From Sideroxyarcus sp. (GTDB lineage: Bacteria; Pseudomonadota; Gammaproteobacteria; Burkholderiales; Gallionellaceae): a stretch of DNA of 64,000 nt. The position numbers were made by a program, and so were the translations under genes. The stretch covers positions 88,677-152,676 of the forward strand of contig JAUSBC010000005.1 in assembly GCA_030652215.1 (NCBI GenBank), read 5' to 3'. The notes under the pieces are model-generated. The model saw nothing but the letters and a program-made list of their open reading frames with translations, was not told where the DNA came from and ran no database searches. Shown here piece by piece: positions 10,279-20,497 of the stretch (the stretch's first letter is position 1; each line of letters starts with the position of its first letter).

Positions 10279-12135
10279 ATGAACGATTTCGTGGGAATGG
10301 AAGAGTTGCTTCAGGACTTCCTGATGGAGGCCGGAGACATGCTGTCCGACGTGGACAGCAAGCTGATGGAACTGGAGAAGAGCCCGGACAACGCCCCGCT
10401 GCTCAACGAGGTGTTTCGCGGTTTCCACACCATCAAGGGCGGCGCGGGTTTCCTGAATGCGACCGAACTGGTGACGCTGTGCCACCTCACCGAGAATCTG
10501 TTCGACAAATTGCGCAACAACGAACTGAAGCTGACGGCGGAGTTGATGGACGTGATCTTTGCCGCGACGGCCGAAGTGCGCAAGATGTTCAGCGCGCTGC
10601 AGCAAAGCCAGCAACCTGCCGCCGCCCCCGCCAATGTGATCCAGGCCTTGAAGGATGTATTGAGCGGCAAGGCGATCGCGGCGGTTTCCAAGAGCGCAGC
10701 CAAACCGGCCGCAGCCAGCCCGGCACCGGCTGCACCACCCGCTCCCGCAGCAACCGACAACGTGGACTGGAATGCGCTGTATAGCGCGATCACGGGCGGC
10801 ACCGACATCGTCAAGGAAGTCGGCGCGGAGCGCGACGAGAAAAAGATCGCAGAGGCCATCAACGAAGAAGAGTCCACCAAAAAGGCATTCGGCCGTCGCT
10901 CCACCGACGTGCCGGGAGCGACCGTGGGACGACGCGCCGGCGACGTACCTGCCGTTGAGGCAAAAGAGACGACCATCCGCGTCGACACCGACCGTCTGGA
11001 TCAGGTGCTCAACCTGTCCGGCGAAATCGGGCTGACCAAGAACCGCCTCACCCATTTGCGTTCCGACATCCTGCAGGGCCATAACGATGCGGACACCCTG
11101 CGCGAACTGGACCAGTCGGTCAGCCAGCTCGACATGCTGGTGGTGAGCCTGCAGAACGCGGTGATGAAGACGCGCATGCAGCCCATAGGCCGGCTGTTCA
11201 AGAAGTACCCGCGTCTGGCGCGCGATCTGGCGCGTTCGCTGGGCAAGGATGTGGAACTGGTGCTGGTCGGCGAAGAGACCGAGATGGACAAGACCATGAT
11301 CGAGGATTTGAACGATCCGCTGGTGCACTTGGTGCGCAATGCGGTGGATCACGGCGTGGAAACGATTGAAGATCGCGTCGCGGCCGGCAAGCCGGAAAAG
11401 AGTTACGTCGAGCTTTCCGCCCGCCAGGAAGGCGACCATATTCTTATCACCATCACGGACGACGGCAAGGGCATGAGTCCGGAAGTGATCCGCAACAAGG
11501 CCGTCGAAAAAGGGCTGATCACCGCCGAGATGGCGAACACGCTGGACGAAGCCAGATGTTTGGAACTGATACTGCTGCCCGGCTTCACCACCAAGAGCGA
11601 AATCTCCAGTGTGTCCGGCCGCGGCGTCGGCATGGATGTGGTGAAGACCAACATCCAGAAACTCAACGGCACGGTCAACATCCATTCCGAAGCGGGCAAA
11701 GGCTCGACCTTCTCCATCTCGCTGCCGCTCACGTTGGCAATTCTGCCGGTGTTGGTATTGCGCCTGGCCGACCAATCGTTCGCCGTGCCGCTGTCCATGG
11801 TGCGCGAGATATTGCCGGTCACGCAGCAGGAACTGCAGCAGGTTTCGGGCAAGGCGACCATGGTGGTGCGCGGCGAAGTGCTGCCGGTGCTGCCGCTGGC
11901 ACAGTTGATCGGCTGGGGCACCAGCGATAACTCCGAAGTCGGCGTGCTCATGCAGTTTGGCAACAACAGCTTCATCCTGACCGCCGACGGCTTCGTCGGG
12001 CACGAGGACGTGGTGATCAAATCGCTGGACACTTTCCGCCCCAAAGGCGTGGCCGGCGTCACCATGTCCAGCGAGGGGGAAATCGTGCTGATTCTGGACA
12101 TCAAGGAATTGCTGAGTGGTGTAAGCGGAAACTAA
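10279..12135 (+). CDS. cheA: Chemotaxis histidine kinase CheA
   Basis: CheA of 618 aa, the cytoplasmic kinase that phosphorylates CheY and CheV. P1 Hpt domain has His50 in FHTIKGGAG. A low-complexity Ala/Pro linker (~110-165) occupies the place where a P2 domain is often found. Dimerisation P3 begins near 235, followed by the ATPase with N box (NDPLVHLVRNAVDHG), G1 (TDDGKGM), F (LPGFTTK) and G2 (GRGVGMDVV) boxes, and a C-terminal CheW-like P5 domain. AGGAGAAG at 10269-10276 precedes the ATG. Two short hairpins follow the stop. Confidence 0.98.
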   Translation: MNDFVGMEELLQDFLMEAGDMLSDVDSKLMELEKSPDNAPLLNEVFRGFHTIKGGAGFLNATELVTLCHLTENLFDKLRNNELKLTAELMDVIFAATAEVRKMFSALQQSQQPAAAPANVIQALKDVLSGKAIAAVSKSAAKPAAASPAPAAPPAPAATDNVDWNALYSAITGGTDIVKEVGAERDEKKIAEAINEEESTKKAFGRRSTDVPGATVGRRAGDVPAVEAKETTIRVDTDRLDQVLNLSGEIGLTKNRLTHLRSDILQGHNDADTLRELDQSVSQLDMLVVSLQNAVMKTRMQPIGRLFKKYPRLARDLARSLGKDVELVLVGEETEMDKTMIEDLNDPLVHLVRNAVDHGVETIEDRVAAGKPEKSYVELSARQEGDHILITITDDGKGMSPEVIRNKAVEKGLITAEMANTLDEARCLELILLPGFTTKSEISSVSGRGVGMDVVKTNIQKLNGTVNIHSEAGKGSTFSISLPLTLAILPVLVLRLADQSFAVPLSMVREILPVTQQELQQVSGKATMVVRGEVLPVLPLAQLIGWGTSDNSEVGVLMQFGNNSFILTADGFVGHEDVVIKSLDTFRPKGVAGVTMSSEGEIVLILDIKELLSGVSGN

Positions 12136-12557
12136 GGTGTAGTCTGTGCAACAGAGATGACGCCACGAGCGTCATCTTATAAAAATAGCAGTCCACAAGA
12201 AGATGGCGACCATGAGCGCCATCGCGCATCCCAGGAGGGTGACCATGCACGGCCCGGAACTTTCGCGGAAGTTTTTGCTTCCGTTCGTCGTGTCCCATAC
12301 AGGCTCCGTTAGCGCGAACGCCTTTTCCCGTATTGCATTATCCGAAGTCGAACCGAATGGCCCGCATTGCGTTTGCTCCGGGCTTCGCCCCCATTTTCCA
12401 GCGCTTGTGTATTCCGCTTTAGCACCCGGACACGGACGAATCGAGTGCGGCCGTCGCAGTCATGTCCGACGACGACGGCATTGTGCAGGGTTGGGCAAGA
12501 AGCAGTAGCGTGCAGCAGGCGCAAATTATAAAAAAGAGGATTTCGAGGAGAGTTGAA
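12136..12557. other. Intergenic region with three hairpins, cheA to MCP
   Basis: About 420 bp without a convincing gene. Hairpins: a perfect 8-bp stem AGATGACG/CGTCATCT at about 12153-12175, a 7-bp stem GATGGCG/CGCCATC at about 12201-12222, and CGGAAG/CTTCCG at 12266-12283. The first two have related stems. None has a clean U-tract, so they are weak terminators at best. An 87-codon frame from ATG 12245 has a good AGGAGG upstream, but its composition does not look like the neighbouring genes. Confidence 0.5.
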
Positions 12558-14183
12558 ATGTTCAGCGAAACGAAAGTCGCAACGCGGCTTTACGTGCTGG
12601 TGGCGTTCTTTGGCGGTTTGCTGCTGGCAATCGGGTTGTTGGGTCTGCACGGCATGGGCTCGGCGCGTGCAGGACTGGAAACCGTCTACAAAGACCGCGT
12701 GGTGCCGTTGCGCGATCTCAAGCTCATCGCGGACAAGTACGCCGTCAATATCGTGGATACGTCCCACAAGATGCGCAACGGCAATATCAGCCTGGAGCAG
12801 GGCCGCAAGAATATAGAAGATGCGCAGTCGGCAATCAAGCACGCGTGGGACGGGTATCTCGCCACGGTACTGGTTGCGCGGGAAACGGAACTGGTGAAGG
12901 AGCTGAAGCCGCTGATGGCGGCGGCAGATGTTGCCACGGCAAAACTGCTGAACATCGTCAAGGAAAACAACCGCGAACGCCTGGTGAATTTCACCGTCCA
13001 GGAGTTGTATCCCGTGATGGATCCGGTCAGCGACAAGATATCCGAACTGGTGGAAGTCCAACTGGTTGTGGCCAGGGAAGAATACGATGGGGCTTCGGCC
13101 CTGTACGAACGCAACCTGGTTATCTCGGTGGGGACGATCGCGCTGGGCTTGCTGGCGGGGGCCGCGGTTGCGGTGCAGATTGTGCGCAACCTGATGCGCC
13201 AGCTCGGCGGTGATCCCCGCGAAGTTGCCGCAGTGGTGAACACCATGGCCGCTGGCGATTTCTCGCATCTGTCGTCCATGCAGTCCCCTGCGGGGAGTCT
13301 GCTGGCAAATGCCTACCGGATGCAGACCCGGTTGCGCGACATGATCGTCGGGGTGAAAGACCAGGCCGGACAGGTGGGCGACATGGCGCACAGTCTGGCG
13401 AGTTCCGCCAACCAGATTGCCGAAAACGTGCATCACGAGTCCGACTCGGTCTCCAGCATGGCCGCCGCCATCGAGGAATTGAGTGTCTCCACCACGCATA
13501 TCAGCGACCAGGGCACAAACGCCAAGCGCATCGCCACCAATTCGCGCAGCAACGCGGAAGAAGGCGCCAAGGTGGTGAACAAGACCGTCGCCGGTTTGCT
13601 CGAGACCGCCAAGGAAATCGAAGCCGCGTCGGGCGAGGTCTCGCGCTTGGGGGAAGATGCCACGCACATCAGCGATGTGGTCAAAGTCATCAAGGAAATT
13701 GCCGACCAGACCAATCTGCTGGCCCTGAACGCCGCCATCGAAGCCGCGCGTGCAGGCGAGCAGGGGCGCGGATTCGCCGTGGTGGCGGACGAGGTGCGCA
13801 AGCTGGCGGAACGCACCGCCAGCGCGACCAGCGAGATCAACCAGATGTCCGGCAAAATCGGCGAAGTGGCAAGCCATGCATTGGACGGCATGGACAAGGT
13901 GGTTAAAACCACGCGCCAAGGCGTGGGCGATGCCGAGATCGCGCAGACTTCGATCAGGAACATCCAGACCAGCTTCGGCGAGGTGAGTGCCGTGATCGAC
14001 GAGATCGCCCCCGCACTGGAAGAACAGAATGCGGCAGCGTCCGAACTGGCAAAAAGCACAGAGCGCGTCTCGCAGATGTCGGAAGAGAATTCCGGCGCAG
14101 CGCACAGCTTGCTGAATCTGGCGAACGAACTGGAAGGCAAGGCCGGGGAAATGCGCAAGGCGGTCGAAGTGTTCAAGGTATGA
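12558..14183 (+). CDS. Methyl-accepting chemotaxis protein with Tar-like four-helix sensor
   Basis: Chemoreceptor of 541 aa. TM1 (~10-30), a ~155-residue helical periplasmic domain of four-helix-bundle type, TM2 (~190-210), HAMP, and a signalling hairpin with the canonical tip and a VEVFKV end. GAGGAG at 12545-12550 precedes ATG 12558. The sensor lacks CxxCH, unlike the haem receptors upstream. Its placement between cheA and cheR suggests it belongs to this array, but the 420-bp gap before it allows an independent promoter. Confidence 0.93.
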   Translation: MFSETKVATRLYVLVAFFGGLLLAIGLLGLHGMGSARAGLETVYKDRVVPLRDLKLIADKYAVNIVDTSHKMRNGNISLEQGRKNIEDAQSAIKHAWDGYLATVLVARETELVKELKPLMAAADVATAKLLNIVKENNRERLVNFTVQELYPVMDPVSDKISELVEVQLVVAREEYDGASALYERNLVISVGTIALGLLAGAAVAVQIVRNLMRQLGGDPREVAAVVNTMAAGDFSHLSSMQSPAGSLLANAYRMQTRLRDMIVGVKDQAGQVGDMAHSLASSANQIAENVHHESDSVSSMAAAIEELSVSTTHISDQGTNAKRIATNSRSNAEEGAKVVNKTVAGLLETAKEIEAASGEVSRLGEDATHISDVVKVIKEIADQTNLLALNAAIEAARAGEQGRGFAVVADEVRKLAERTASATSEINQMSGKIGEVASHALDGMDKVVKTTRQGVGDAEIAQTSIRNIQTSFGEVSAVIDEIAPALEEQNAAASELAKSTERVSQMSEENSGAAHSLLNLANELEGKAGEMRKAVEVFKV

Positions 14184-14292
14184 ATGCCCGGACGGACAGC
14201 GCGATATTGACGCGGGCGCGGTGAATCCGAATTTACCGGCGGCGGAAGGATATTGCAGCCTGTCCGGTCATTCCCCAAGCTAGAATGGCGAT

Positions 14293-15135
14293 ATGAACAC
14301 CGCACATTCCCGCGAATTCGAATTCACCGACCAGGACTTCCAGCGCATCCGCAAGCTGATCTACGAGCGGGCGGGCATTGCGCTGGGAGAGAACAAGCAG
14401 GAACTGGTATACAGCCGCCTGGCGCGGCGCCTGCGCGCAACCGCCAGCCGGAATTTCGCCGAGTATCTGGACGGCCTGCAACGCGGTAACGAGGCGGAGT
14501 GGGAAGCCTTCACCAACTCGCTCACCACCAACCTCACCTCGTTTTTTCGCGAACCGCACCACTTTCCGCTTCTCGCCGAACACCTGCGCAAGCAGGACAG
14601 GTCGCGGCCGCTGACGCTGTGGTGCTCGGCCTGCTCAACCGGCGAAGAAGCGTACTCGATGGCGATGACGGCGCTGGAAACGCTGGGCGGCGGCGATCAT
14701 TCCGTGCATATCATCGCTTCCGACCTGGATACCAAGGTGCTGCAAACGGCGCGCGAGGGACTGTACCGGGCGGATGCAGTGGCCAAATTGCCGCCGCAGC
14801 AGGTCGAGCGTTTCTTCCTGCGCGGCACGGGCCTGCAGGCTGGCTATATGCAGGTCAAACCCGAGCTGCAGAAGATGATCGACTTTCGCTGCATCAACCT
14901 GCTGTCGCCGGTGTGGCCCATCCACGCGCCGGTGGACGCGATTTTCTGCCGCAACGTGATGATCTATTTCGACAAGGAAACGCAGCTCTCCATACTCAGG
15001 AAATTCGCCCCGCTGCTGCGCGACAACGGCCTGCTGTTCGCCGGACACTCCGAAAATTTCTATCATGCGGCCGCCCTGTTCAAGTTGCGCGGCAATACCG
15101 TGTACGAACTGGCCGCGCAGCCCAAAGGCGGATGA
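14293..15135 (+). CDS. cheR: Chemoreceptor methyltransferase CheR
   Basis: CheR of 280 aa, which methylates receptor glutamates with S-adenosylmethionine during adaptation. An N-terminal helical domain (~10-75) precedes the Rossmann methyltransferase domain with [13 protein letters not shown] (SAM loop), [10 protein letters not shown] and GHSENF. Its stop overlaps the start of cheB by 4 nt, consistent with translational coupling of the methyltransferase and esterase. Confidence 0.97.
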   Translation: MNTAHSREFEFTDQDFQRIRKLIYERAGIALGENKQELVYSRLARRLRATASRNFAEYLDGLQRGNEAEWEAFTNSLTTNLTSFFREPHHFPLLAEHLRKQDRSRPLTLWCSACSTGEEAYSMAMTALETLGGGDHSVHIIASDLDTKVLQTAREGLYRADAVAKLPPQQVERFFLRGTGLQAGYMQVKPELQKMIDFRCINLLSPVWPIHAPVDAIFCRNVMIYFDKETQLSILRKFAPLLRDNGLLFAGHSENFYHAAALFKLRGNTVYELAAQPKGG

Positions 15136-15713
15136 TGGGAGAGAAGATCATCGTGGTCGGTTCTTCCACCGGGGGCACCGAAGCACTCAAGGTGTTTTTG
15201 TCCGGCATGCCGGAACGCTCGCCCGCCATTCTCGTCACCCAGCACATGCCGGAACTGTTCACCAAGTCGTTTGCCGAGCGGCTGGACCATTTGTGCGCGA
15301 TGCAGGTGCGCGAGGCGGAACACCAGGAGGCCATCGTGGCGGGACGCGTCTATCTGGCGCCAGGACACTCTCACCTGTCGCTGGAGCGTGTTGCGGGAAA
15401 GTATCGTACCGTGTTGAGTCAGGACCCGCCGGTGAACCGTCACCGTCCTTCGGTGGAAGTGCTGTTTCACTCAGCGGCCAAGTATCTGGGCGCGGATGCC
15501 ATCGGCGTGATGCTGACCGGCATGGGCAAGGACGGCGCTGCTGCAATGCTGGAAATGAAGAAGGCGGGCGCTTACAACCTGGCGCAGGACGAGGCCAGCT
15601 GCGTGGTATTCGGCATGCCGCGCGAGGCCATTGCGCTGGGTGCGGCGGATGAGGTCGTGCCCCTGCCCAGAATGGCGGAACGGGTACTGGCACGGCTTTC
15701 AATAGGCAGGTAG
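15132..15713 (+). CDS. cheB: CheB methylesterase domain without receiver domain
   Basis: Protein-glutamate methylesterase of 193 aa. The catalytic triad regions of CheB are all visible: Ser in GSSTGGTEA (~10-18), His in TQHMP (~38), and Asp in [11 protein letters not shown] (~135). The family is normally about 350 aa with an N-terminal receiver that restrains the esterase until phosphorylated; here the esterase begins directly at the overlap with cheR. The upstream sequence in this frame is the antisense-free interior of cheR, so the receiver was not lost to a frameshift within the window. A constitutively active or otherwise regulated esterase is inferred. Another CheB-like family member is possible but the cheR linkage favours CheB. 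Confidence 0.88.
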   Translation: MMGEKIIVVGSSTGGTEALKVFLSGMPERSPAILVTQHMPELFTKSFAERLDHLCAMQVREAEHQEAIVAGRVYLAPGHSHLSLERVAGKYRTVLSQDPPVNRHRPSVEVLFHSAAKYLGADAIGVMLTGMGKDGAAAMLEMKKAGAYNLAQDEASCVVFGMPREAIALGAADEVVPLPRMAERVLARLSIGR

Positions 15714-15819
15714 CCGTAGGGTGCCCACCCTGGAGGTAGATAAGCCGTATTTCCCCCGCTGTTCGGCGGATTGGAATTGCCCGCTTTGCCGATAATCGCC
15801 ATGTGCAAAGGATTCCGCC

Positions 15820-16971
15820 ATGGCCGAACAAGACAGTGACTTAGAAAAAACCGAATCGCCCTCGCAACGGCGCCTGGACAAGGCGCGCGAAGACGGACAG
15901 GTTGCGCGTTCGCGCGAGCTTTCCACGTTTGCCGTGGTGATGGCGGGCGGCGCTGGCATCTGGCTCATGGGATCGGCGCTGGGGCGGCAGCTCATCTTGC
16001 TGATTCGCGAAGGGCTGACGCTGGATGCCGGACTGGCCTTCCAGACAGATCAACTGCTGCCGCGTTTGCACGATTTGAGCGTGGCGACGCTGCTGGTCTT
16101 CCTGCCGTTGTTGGGCTTGCTGCTGGGCGTCGCCCTGTTTTCGCCGCTGCTGCTCAACGGCTGGCTGTTCTCGCTGAAGCCGCTACAACCCAACTTCGGC
16201 AAACTCAATCCCTTGACCGGTATCGGCCGCATGTTCTCCGTCAACAGCCTGATGGAACTGGCGAAAGCCATCGCCAAAACGGTGCTGGTGGGCGGCATCG
16301 GCGCGTGGGTGATCTGGCACAACAAACAAGAGGTGCTGCTGCTGGTGAGCGAACCCATCGCGATCGCCATCCCGCATCTGGGCAGCCTCGTGTGGGGCAG
16401 CTTTGCCGCCATCATGGGCGGCTTGCTGCTGATTGCGGCAGTGGACGTTCCATTCCAGTTGTACGAGCACAACAAGAAACTCAAGATGACCAAGGAAGAG
16501 GTGCGCCAGGAGTCCAAGGAAACCGAGGGCGACCCGCAGGTCAAGGCGCGCGTGCGCAGCATGCAGCGCGAGATGGCAAGACGCCGCATGATGGCGGAAA
16601 TCCCCACCGCCGACGTGGTGGTGACCAATCCGACCCACTTCTCCGTCGCGCTCAAATACAGCGAAAACAAGATGCGCGCGCCGGTGGTGGTGGCTAAGGG
16701 ATCGCACCTGATGGCGGCACGCATCAAGGAAATCGCCAAGGAACACAACGTACCCATACTCGAAGCGCCGCCTTTGGCACGCGCGCTGCACAAGCACTGC
16801 GAAATCGGGCACGCCATTCCGGAAGCATTGTTCAGTGCCGTGGCCGAAGTGCTGGCCTACGTCTACCAGTTGCGCCGCTACAAGCAAGTGGGCGGCGCCT
16901 ATCCGCAGGAACCGCAGGAATTGCCGGTTCCCAAAGAACTCGATCCGGCGACGCAGGCGGCGAGTGCTTGA
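15820..16971 (+). CDS. flhB: Flagellar type III export switch protein FlhB
   Basis: FlhB of 383 aa, part of the flagellar export gate. Four transmembrane helices span about 30-210, followed by a soluble domain with the autocleavage motif NPTH near 268-271 that switches export from rod/hook to filament substrates. The N-terminus MAEQDSDLEKTE and the length are typical. AAAGGA lies 8 nt before the ATG. It is 106 nt downstream of cheB, in the same direction. Confidence 0.98.
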   Translation: MAEQDSDLEKTESPSQRRLDKAREDGQVARSRELSTFAVVMAGGAGIWLMGSALGRQLILLIREGLTLDAGLAFQTDQLLPRLHDLSVATLLVFLPLLGLLLGVALFSPLLLNGWLFSLKPLQPNFGKLNPLTGIGRMFSVNSLMELAKAIAKTVLVGGIGAWVIWHNKQEVLLLVSEPIAIAIPHLGSLVWGSFAAIMGGLLLIAAVDVPFQLYEHNKKLKMTKEEVRQESKETEGDPQVKARVRSMQREMARRRMMAEIPTADVVVTNPTHFSVALKYSENKMRAPVVVAKGSHLMAARIKEIAKEHNVPILEAPPLARALHKHCEIGHAIPEALFSAVAEVLAYVYQLRRYKQVGGAYPQEPQELPVPKELDPATQAASA

Positions 16972-17131
16972 CCCCGCAGGCGTTGCTGTCTGTTCGCAAC
17001 GGTTGGCTATTGGTCATTTCGGATACACGGCGAAATCTCTATACTGGCACACAAACATGCGGACGGATTGAGCGCTGAATCCCGATGTCGGCGTCCGCAA
17101 AATTCGGAAATGCAAAACAGGAGAAAGTGCC

Positions 17132-18247
17132 ATGCAAGTCAGTCAAATGCGTTGGTCCGGCAAGTCGGGCTGGAATCCGCTTCCCGGATTTGCGGCAAGC
17201 GCCGATCTGGTACTGGTTTTTGCCGACAACGAATATTATACAAAAGAGGCTTGTTATACCGAGTTGCGCAAGATGTTCCCGCAGGCGCATATCGCCGGAT
17301 GCTCCTCGTCCGGCAGCGTGATGGGTGTCGAACTCAGCGACGGGGATATTGTCGCGACCGTGGTCAAGCTGGAGCGTGCCAGCGTTCGCCTCGTGGCGGT
17401 GGATATCGAACCGGGCAAAGGGGCGCGGGAAGCGGGAATGCGCCTGATGAAAGAACTGATTGCGGCAGATTTGCGCCACGTGCTGGTGTTCTCGGACGGC
17501 CTGCAGGTCAACGGCAGCGAACTGGCACAGGGACTCAACCAGGCCGGTATTCCGGTGACCGGCGGCCTGGCGGGAGACGGGACGCGCTTTGGGACCACCT
17601 GGGTGATGGCGGATGCGCCCGCCAAGAAGGGATGCGTCGCAGCCCTGGGATTCTACGGGGACGCCATGGTCAAAAGCGGATGTTTCGCGGGGTGGAAGGA
17701 GTTCGGTGCGGAACGCATCGTCACCAAGTCGGCGGGCAACGTGGTGTACGAGATCGACGGCGAACCAGCCCTCGATCTGTACAAGAAGTATCTGGCCGAA
17801 CAGGCCAAGGATTTGCCGGCCAGCGGTTTGCGTTATCCGTTAAGCATACAGGCCAACGTGTCGGAGCCGCCGTTGATCCGCACCTTGCTGGCCGTGGACG
17901 AAGCCGCACGCAGCCTGACATTTGCGGGGGACGTGCCGCAGGGCTATATGTGCAAGCTGATGCGCACCGATCTGGATAGTCTGATCGACAGCGCGGGACT
18001 GGCCGCAGAAGCGGCGCGCTCCTCCAGCCAGAATATGGCCGGCTTGTGTCTGGTGGTGAGTTGCGTGGGCAGGCGGCTGGTGATGGGGCAATTGACCGAG
18101 GAAGAACTGGACATCGTGCAGAAAAAGCTCGGGCTCGCCACCGCGATCACGGGCTTCTATTCCTACGGCGAACTGGCCCCGTTCAGTGACGTACTGCAGT
18201 GCCAGTTGCACAACCAGACCATGACGCTCACGACCGTCTACGAATAG
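17132..18247 (+). CDS. FIST-domain sensor protein
   Basis: Protein of 371 aa with FIST N and FIST C domains: an N-terminal region with AGCSSSG near 53 and GLAGDGT near 149 typical of FIST_N, and a C-terminal half with CVGRR and GFYSYGE typical of FIST_C. FIST domains are predicted small-ligand (amino-acid) sensors, often beside signal-transduction genes. No membrane segment or output domain is present. An AGGAG-like site precedes ATG. Its place between flhB and flhA is unusual and suggests a link to chemotaxis or motility control, but no partner can be named. Confidence 0.85.
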   Translation: MQVSQMRWSGKSGWNPLPGFAASADLVLVFADNEYYTKEACYTELRKMFPQAHIAGCSSSGSVMGVELSDGDIVATVVKLERASVRLVAVDIEPGKGAREAGMRLMKELIAADLRHVLVFSDGLQVNGSELAQGLNQAGIPVTGGLAGDGTRFGTTWVMADAPAKKGCVAALGFYGDAMVKSGCFAGWKEFGAERIVTKSAGNVVYEIDGEPALDLYKKYLAEQAKDLPASGLRYPLSIQANVSEPPLIRTLLAVDEAARSLTFAGDVPQGYMCKLMRTDLDSLIDSAGLAAEAARSSSQNMAGLCLVVSCVGRRLVMGQLTEEELDIVQKKLGLATAITGFYSYGELAPFSDVLQCQLHNQTMTLTTVYE

Positions 18248-18412
18248 GTTTCCTGCATGAAACTGGAGGCGGAACGCTCCCCCTTTCCGGGACCAAACAA
18301 ATAGCCGCATAAATCCCCCTCTATTCATGTCATCGACTTGACGCCCGTTTCAGATAATACGCACAAGAGAAGTGGTCCTTGCGGACCGCAAAAATAAGCC
18401 CAAGAGGTGCGT

Positions 18413-20497
18413 ATGAACATGCTGGAAATTCTGAAGACCGCGATGATGCGCGGGGGGGTACGGGGTCTGGCCGGTCCCATTCTGATCGTGATGATCCTGT
18501 CGATGATGGTGCTGCCGCTGCCGCCGTTCCTGCTCGACATCCTGTTTACCTTCAACATCGCGCTGGCGATCATGGTTCTGCTGGTGGCGATGAACACCAC
18601 CAAGCCGCTGGATTTTGCGGTGTTCCCCACCGTGCTGCTGATCTCCACCCTGTTGCGCCTTTCCCTCAACGTGGCTTCCACCCGCGTGGTGCTGCTGGAA
18701 GGCCACACCGGTCCGGCGGCGGCGGGCAAGGTGATCGAATCGTTCGGCCACTTCCTGGTCGGCGGCAACTACGCGGTGGGCATCGTGGTGTTCGTGATCC
18801 TGGTGGTCATCAACTTCGTGGTCATCACCAAGGGCGCCGGGCGTATCGCCGAAGTGGGCGCGCGTTTCACTTTGGACGCGATGCCGGGCAAGCAGATGGC
18901 CATCGACGCCGACCTCAATGCCGGCCTGATCGGCGAAGATGTGGCGCGCAAACGCCGCGCCGAGATCGCTCAGGAAGCCGACTTCTACGGGGCGATGGAC
19001 GGTGCCTCCAAATTCGTGCGCGGCGATGCAGTTGCCGGCATCATCATTATGCTCATCAACGTGGTGGGCGGTCTGATCATCGGCGTGATGCAGCACAATC
19101 TGGATCTGGCGACGGCGGCCCGCAATTACACCCTGCTCACCATCGGCGACGGCCTGGTGGCGCAGATTCCGGCACTGGTGATCTCCACCGCTGCGGGCAT
19201 GGTGGTGAGCCGCGTTTCCAGCGAAGACAACATCGGCCAGCAACTCGCCAAACAACTGATTTCCAGCCCGCAAGTATTAATCCTGACCGCCGTCATCATC
19301 GGCATGCTGGGCGCGATTCCCGGCATGCCGCACTTTCCGTTTCTGTTGCTGGCGGGCGGAATAGGCTGGTTCGCGTTCTACTTGCTGCAGCGCACCAAGA
19401 TTGATGAAGACAAGGCGGCTGCAGCGGAAAATCCCGTGATCATGCCGAGCAGTGAAGCGCCGGAAGCCAGTTGGGAAGATGTGGCGCAAGTGGATGTGCT
19501 GGGTCTGGAAGTCGGCTACCGCCTGATTTCTCTGGTAGACAAGGCGCAGGACGGCGACCTGCTGCGGCGTATCAAGGGCATACGCAAGAAATTCACGCAG
19601 GACATGGGATTCCTGCCGCCGGCCGTACACATCCGCGACAACCTGGATTTGCGCCCCAACGCCTATCGCATCACGCTCAAAGGTGCGGAGATCGGCAGCG
19701 GCGAGGCCTATCCCAACATGTTCCTGGCCATCAATCCCGGCAACGCGAGCGGTGCGCTGCCCGGCACCCCGACCAAGGACCCGGCCTTCGGCCTGCCCGC
19801 CGTCTGGGTAGATGCCGGGGCGCGCGAACAGGCGCAGGTCATGGGTTACACCGTGGTCGATGCGGGTACCGTGGTGGCGACGCATATGAGCCACCTGATC
19901 CATACGCATGCCGCCGAGTTGCTGGGGCGCCAGGAGTTGCAGCAACTGCTGGATCACCTCGGCAAGCTCGCGCCCAAGCTGACCGAAGACCTCATCCCCA
20001 AGCTGTTGTCGCTGGCCACCGTGCAGAAGGTGATGCAGAACCTGCTGGACGAGGGCATGCACATCCGCGACATGCGCACCATCCTGGAAACGTTGGCCGA
20101 GCACGCGCCGCAAACCCAGGATTCCACCGTGCTGACCGGATTGGTGCGCGTGGCGCTGGGCGCGGCCATCGTGCAGCAGTTCTATCCGTCATCGCAGGAG
20201 CTGCAGGTCATCGGCATGGACAAGGAGCTCGAATACGTGCTGGCGCAGGCGCTGCAGGTGGGCGGTTCCGCCATCGAACCCAGCCTCGCCAACACACTGT
20301 TGCGCGAAGCGCGCAGCGCCACGCAGACGCAGGAACAGATGGGCCTGCCCACGGTACTGCTGGTGCCGGGACATATCCGCGACCTGCTGGCGCGCTTCCT
20401 CAAGCGCTCGTTGCCGCAACTCAAAGTGATTTCACAAGAAGAAGTACCGGGCTTCAAGACGGTACGGTTTACATCCATGGTAGGGGGTAGAGTATGA
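18413..20497 (+). CDS. flhA: Flagellar type III export protein FlhA
   Basis: FlhA of 694 aa, the nonameric export gate that receives substrates and couples to proton flow. About eight transmembrane helices occupy 15-320, including the conserved cytoplasmic loop around GRIAEVGARFTLDAMPGKQM; the C-terminal cytoplasmic domain (~350-694) contains the usual HLxxxxxxHAxELLGRQE-like region. ATG 18413 is preferred, with AGAGG at 18403-18407. The stop overlaps the flhF start by 4 nt. Confidence 0.98.
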   Translation: MNMLEILKTAMMRGGVRGLAGPILIVMILSMMVLPLPPFLLDILFTFNIALAIMVLLVAMNTTKPLDFAVFPTVLLISTLLRLSLNVASTRVVLLEGHTGPAAAGKVIESFGHFLVGGNYAVGIVVFVILVVINFVVITKGAGRIAEVGARFTLDAMPGKQMAIDADLNAGLIGEDVARKRRAEIAQEADFYGAMDGASKFVRGDAVAGIIIMLINVVGGLIIGVMQHNLDLATAARNYTLLTIGDGLVAQIPALVISTAAGMVVSRVSSEDNIGQQLAKQLISSPQVLILTAVIIGMLGAIPGMPHFPFLLLAGGIGWFAFYLLQRTKIDEDKAAAAENPVIMPSSEAPEASWEDVAQVDVLGLEVGYRLISLVDKAQDGDLLRRIKGIRKKFTQDMGFLPPAVHIRDNLDLRPNAYRITLKGAEIGSGEAYPNMFLAINPGNASGALPGTPTKDPAFGLPAVWVDAGAREQAQVMGYTVVDAGTVVATHMSHLIHTHAAELLGRQELQQLLDHLGKLAPKLTEDLIPKLLSLATVQKVMQNLLDEGMHIRDMRTILETLAEHAPQTQDSTVLTGLVRVALGAAIVQQFYPSSQELQVIGMDKELEYVLAQALQVGGSAIEPSLANTLLREARSATQTQEQMGLPTVLLVPGHIRDLLARFLKRSLPQLKVISQEEVPGFKTVRFTSMVGGRV

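Noticed and set aside
12150..12225. Hairpins after cheA considered as a c-di-GMP riboswitch
   Set aside because: The conserved core of the GEMM aptamer is not seen; only simple stems are present.
12245..12508. 87-codon frame with strong AGGAGG in the cheA-MCP gap
   Set aside because: Rich in Cys, His, Arg and Pro with no conserved features and no coding-like codon pattern; left inside the intergenic note.
15788..15795. GCCGATAA, a perfect sigma-28 -10 element, upstream of flhB
   Set aside because: The -35 position (15769-15776, GATTGGAA) does not match TAAAGTTT at 11 or 12 nt spacing, so I do not call a promoter.
17017..17045. TATACT upstream of the FIST gene considered as a sigma-70 promoter
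   Set aside because: No acceptable -35 lies at 16 to 18 nt spacing.
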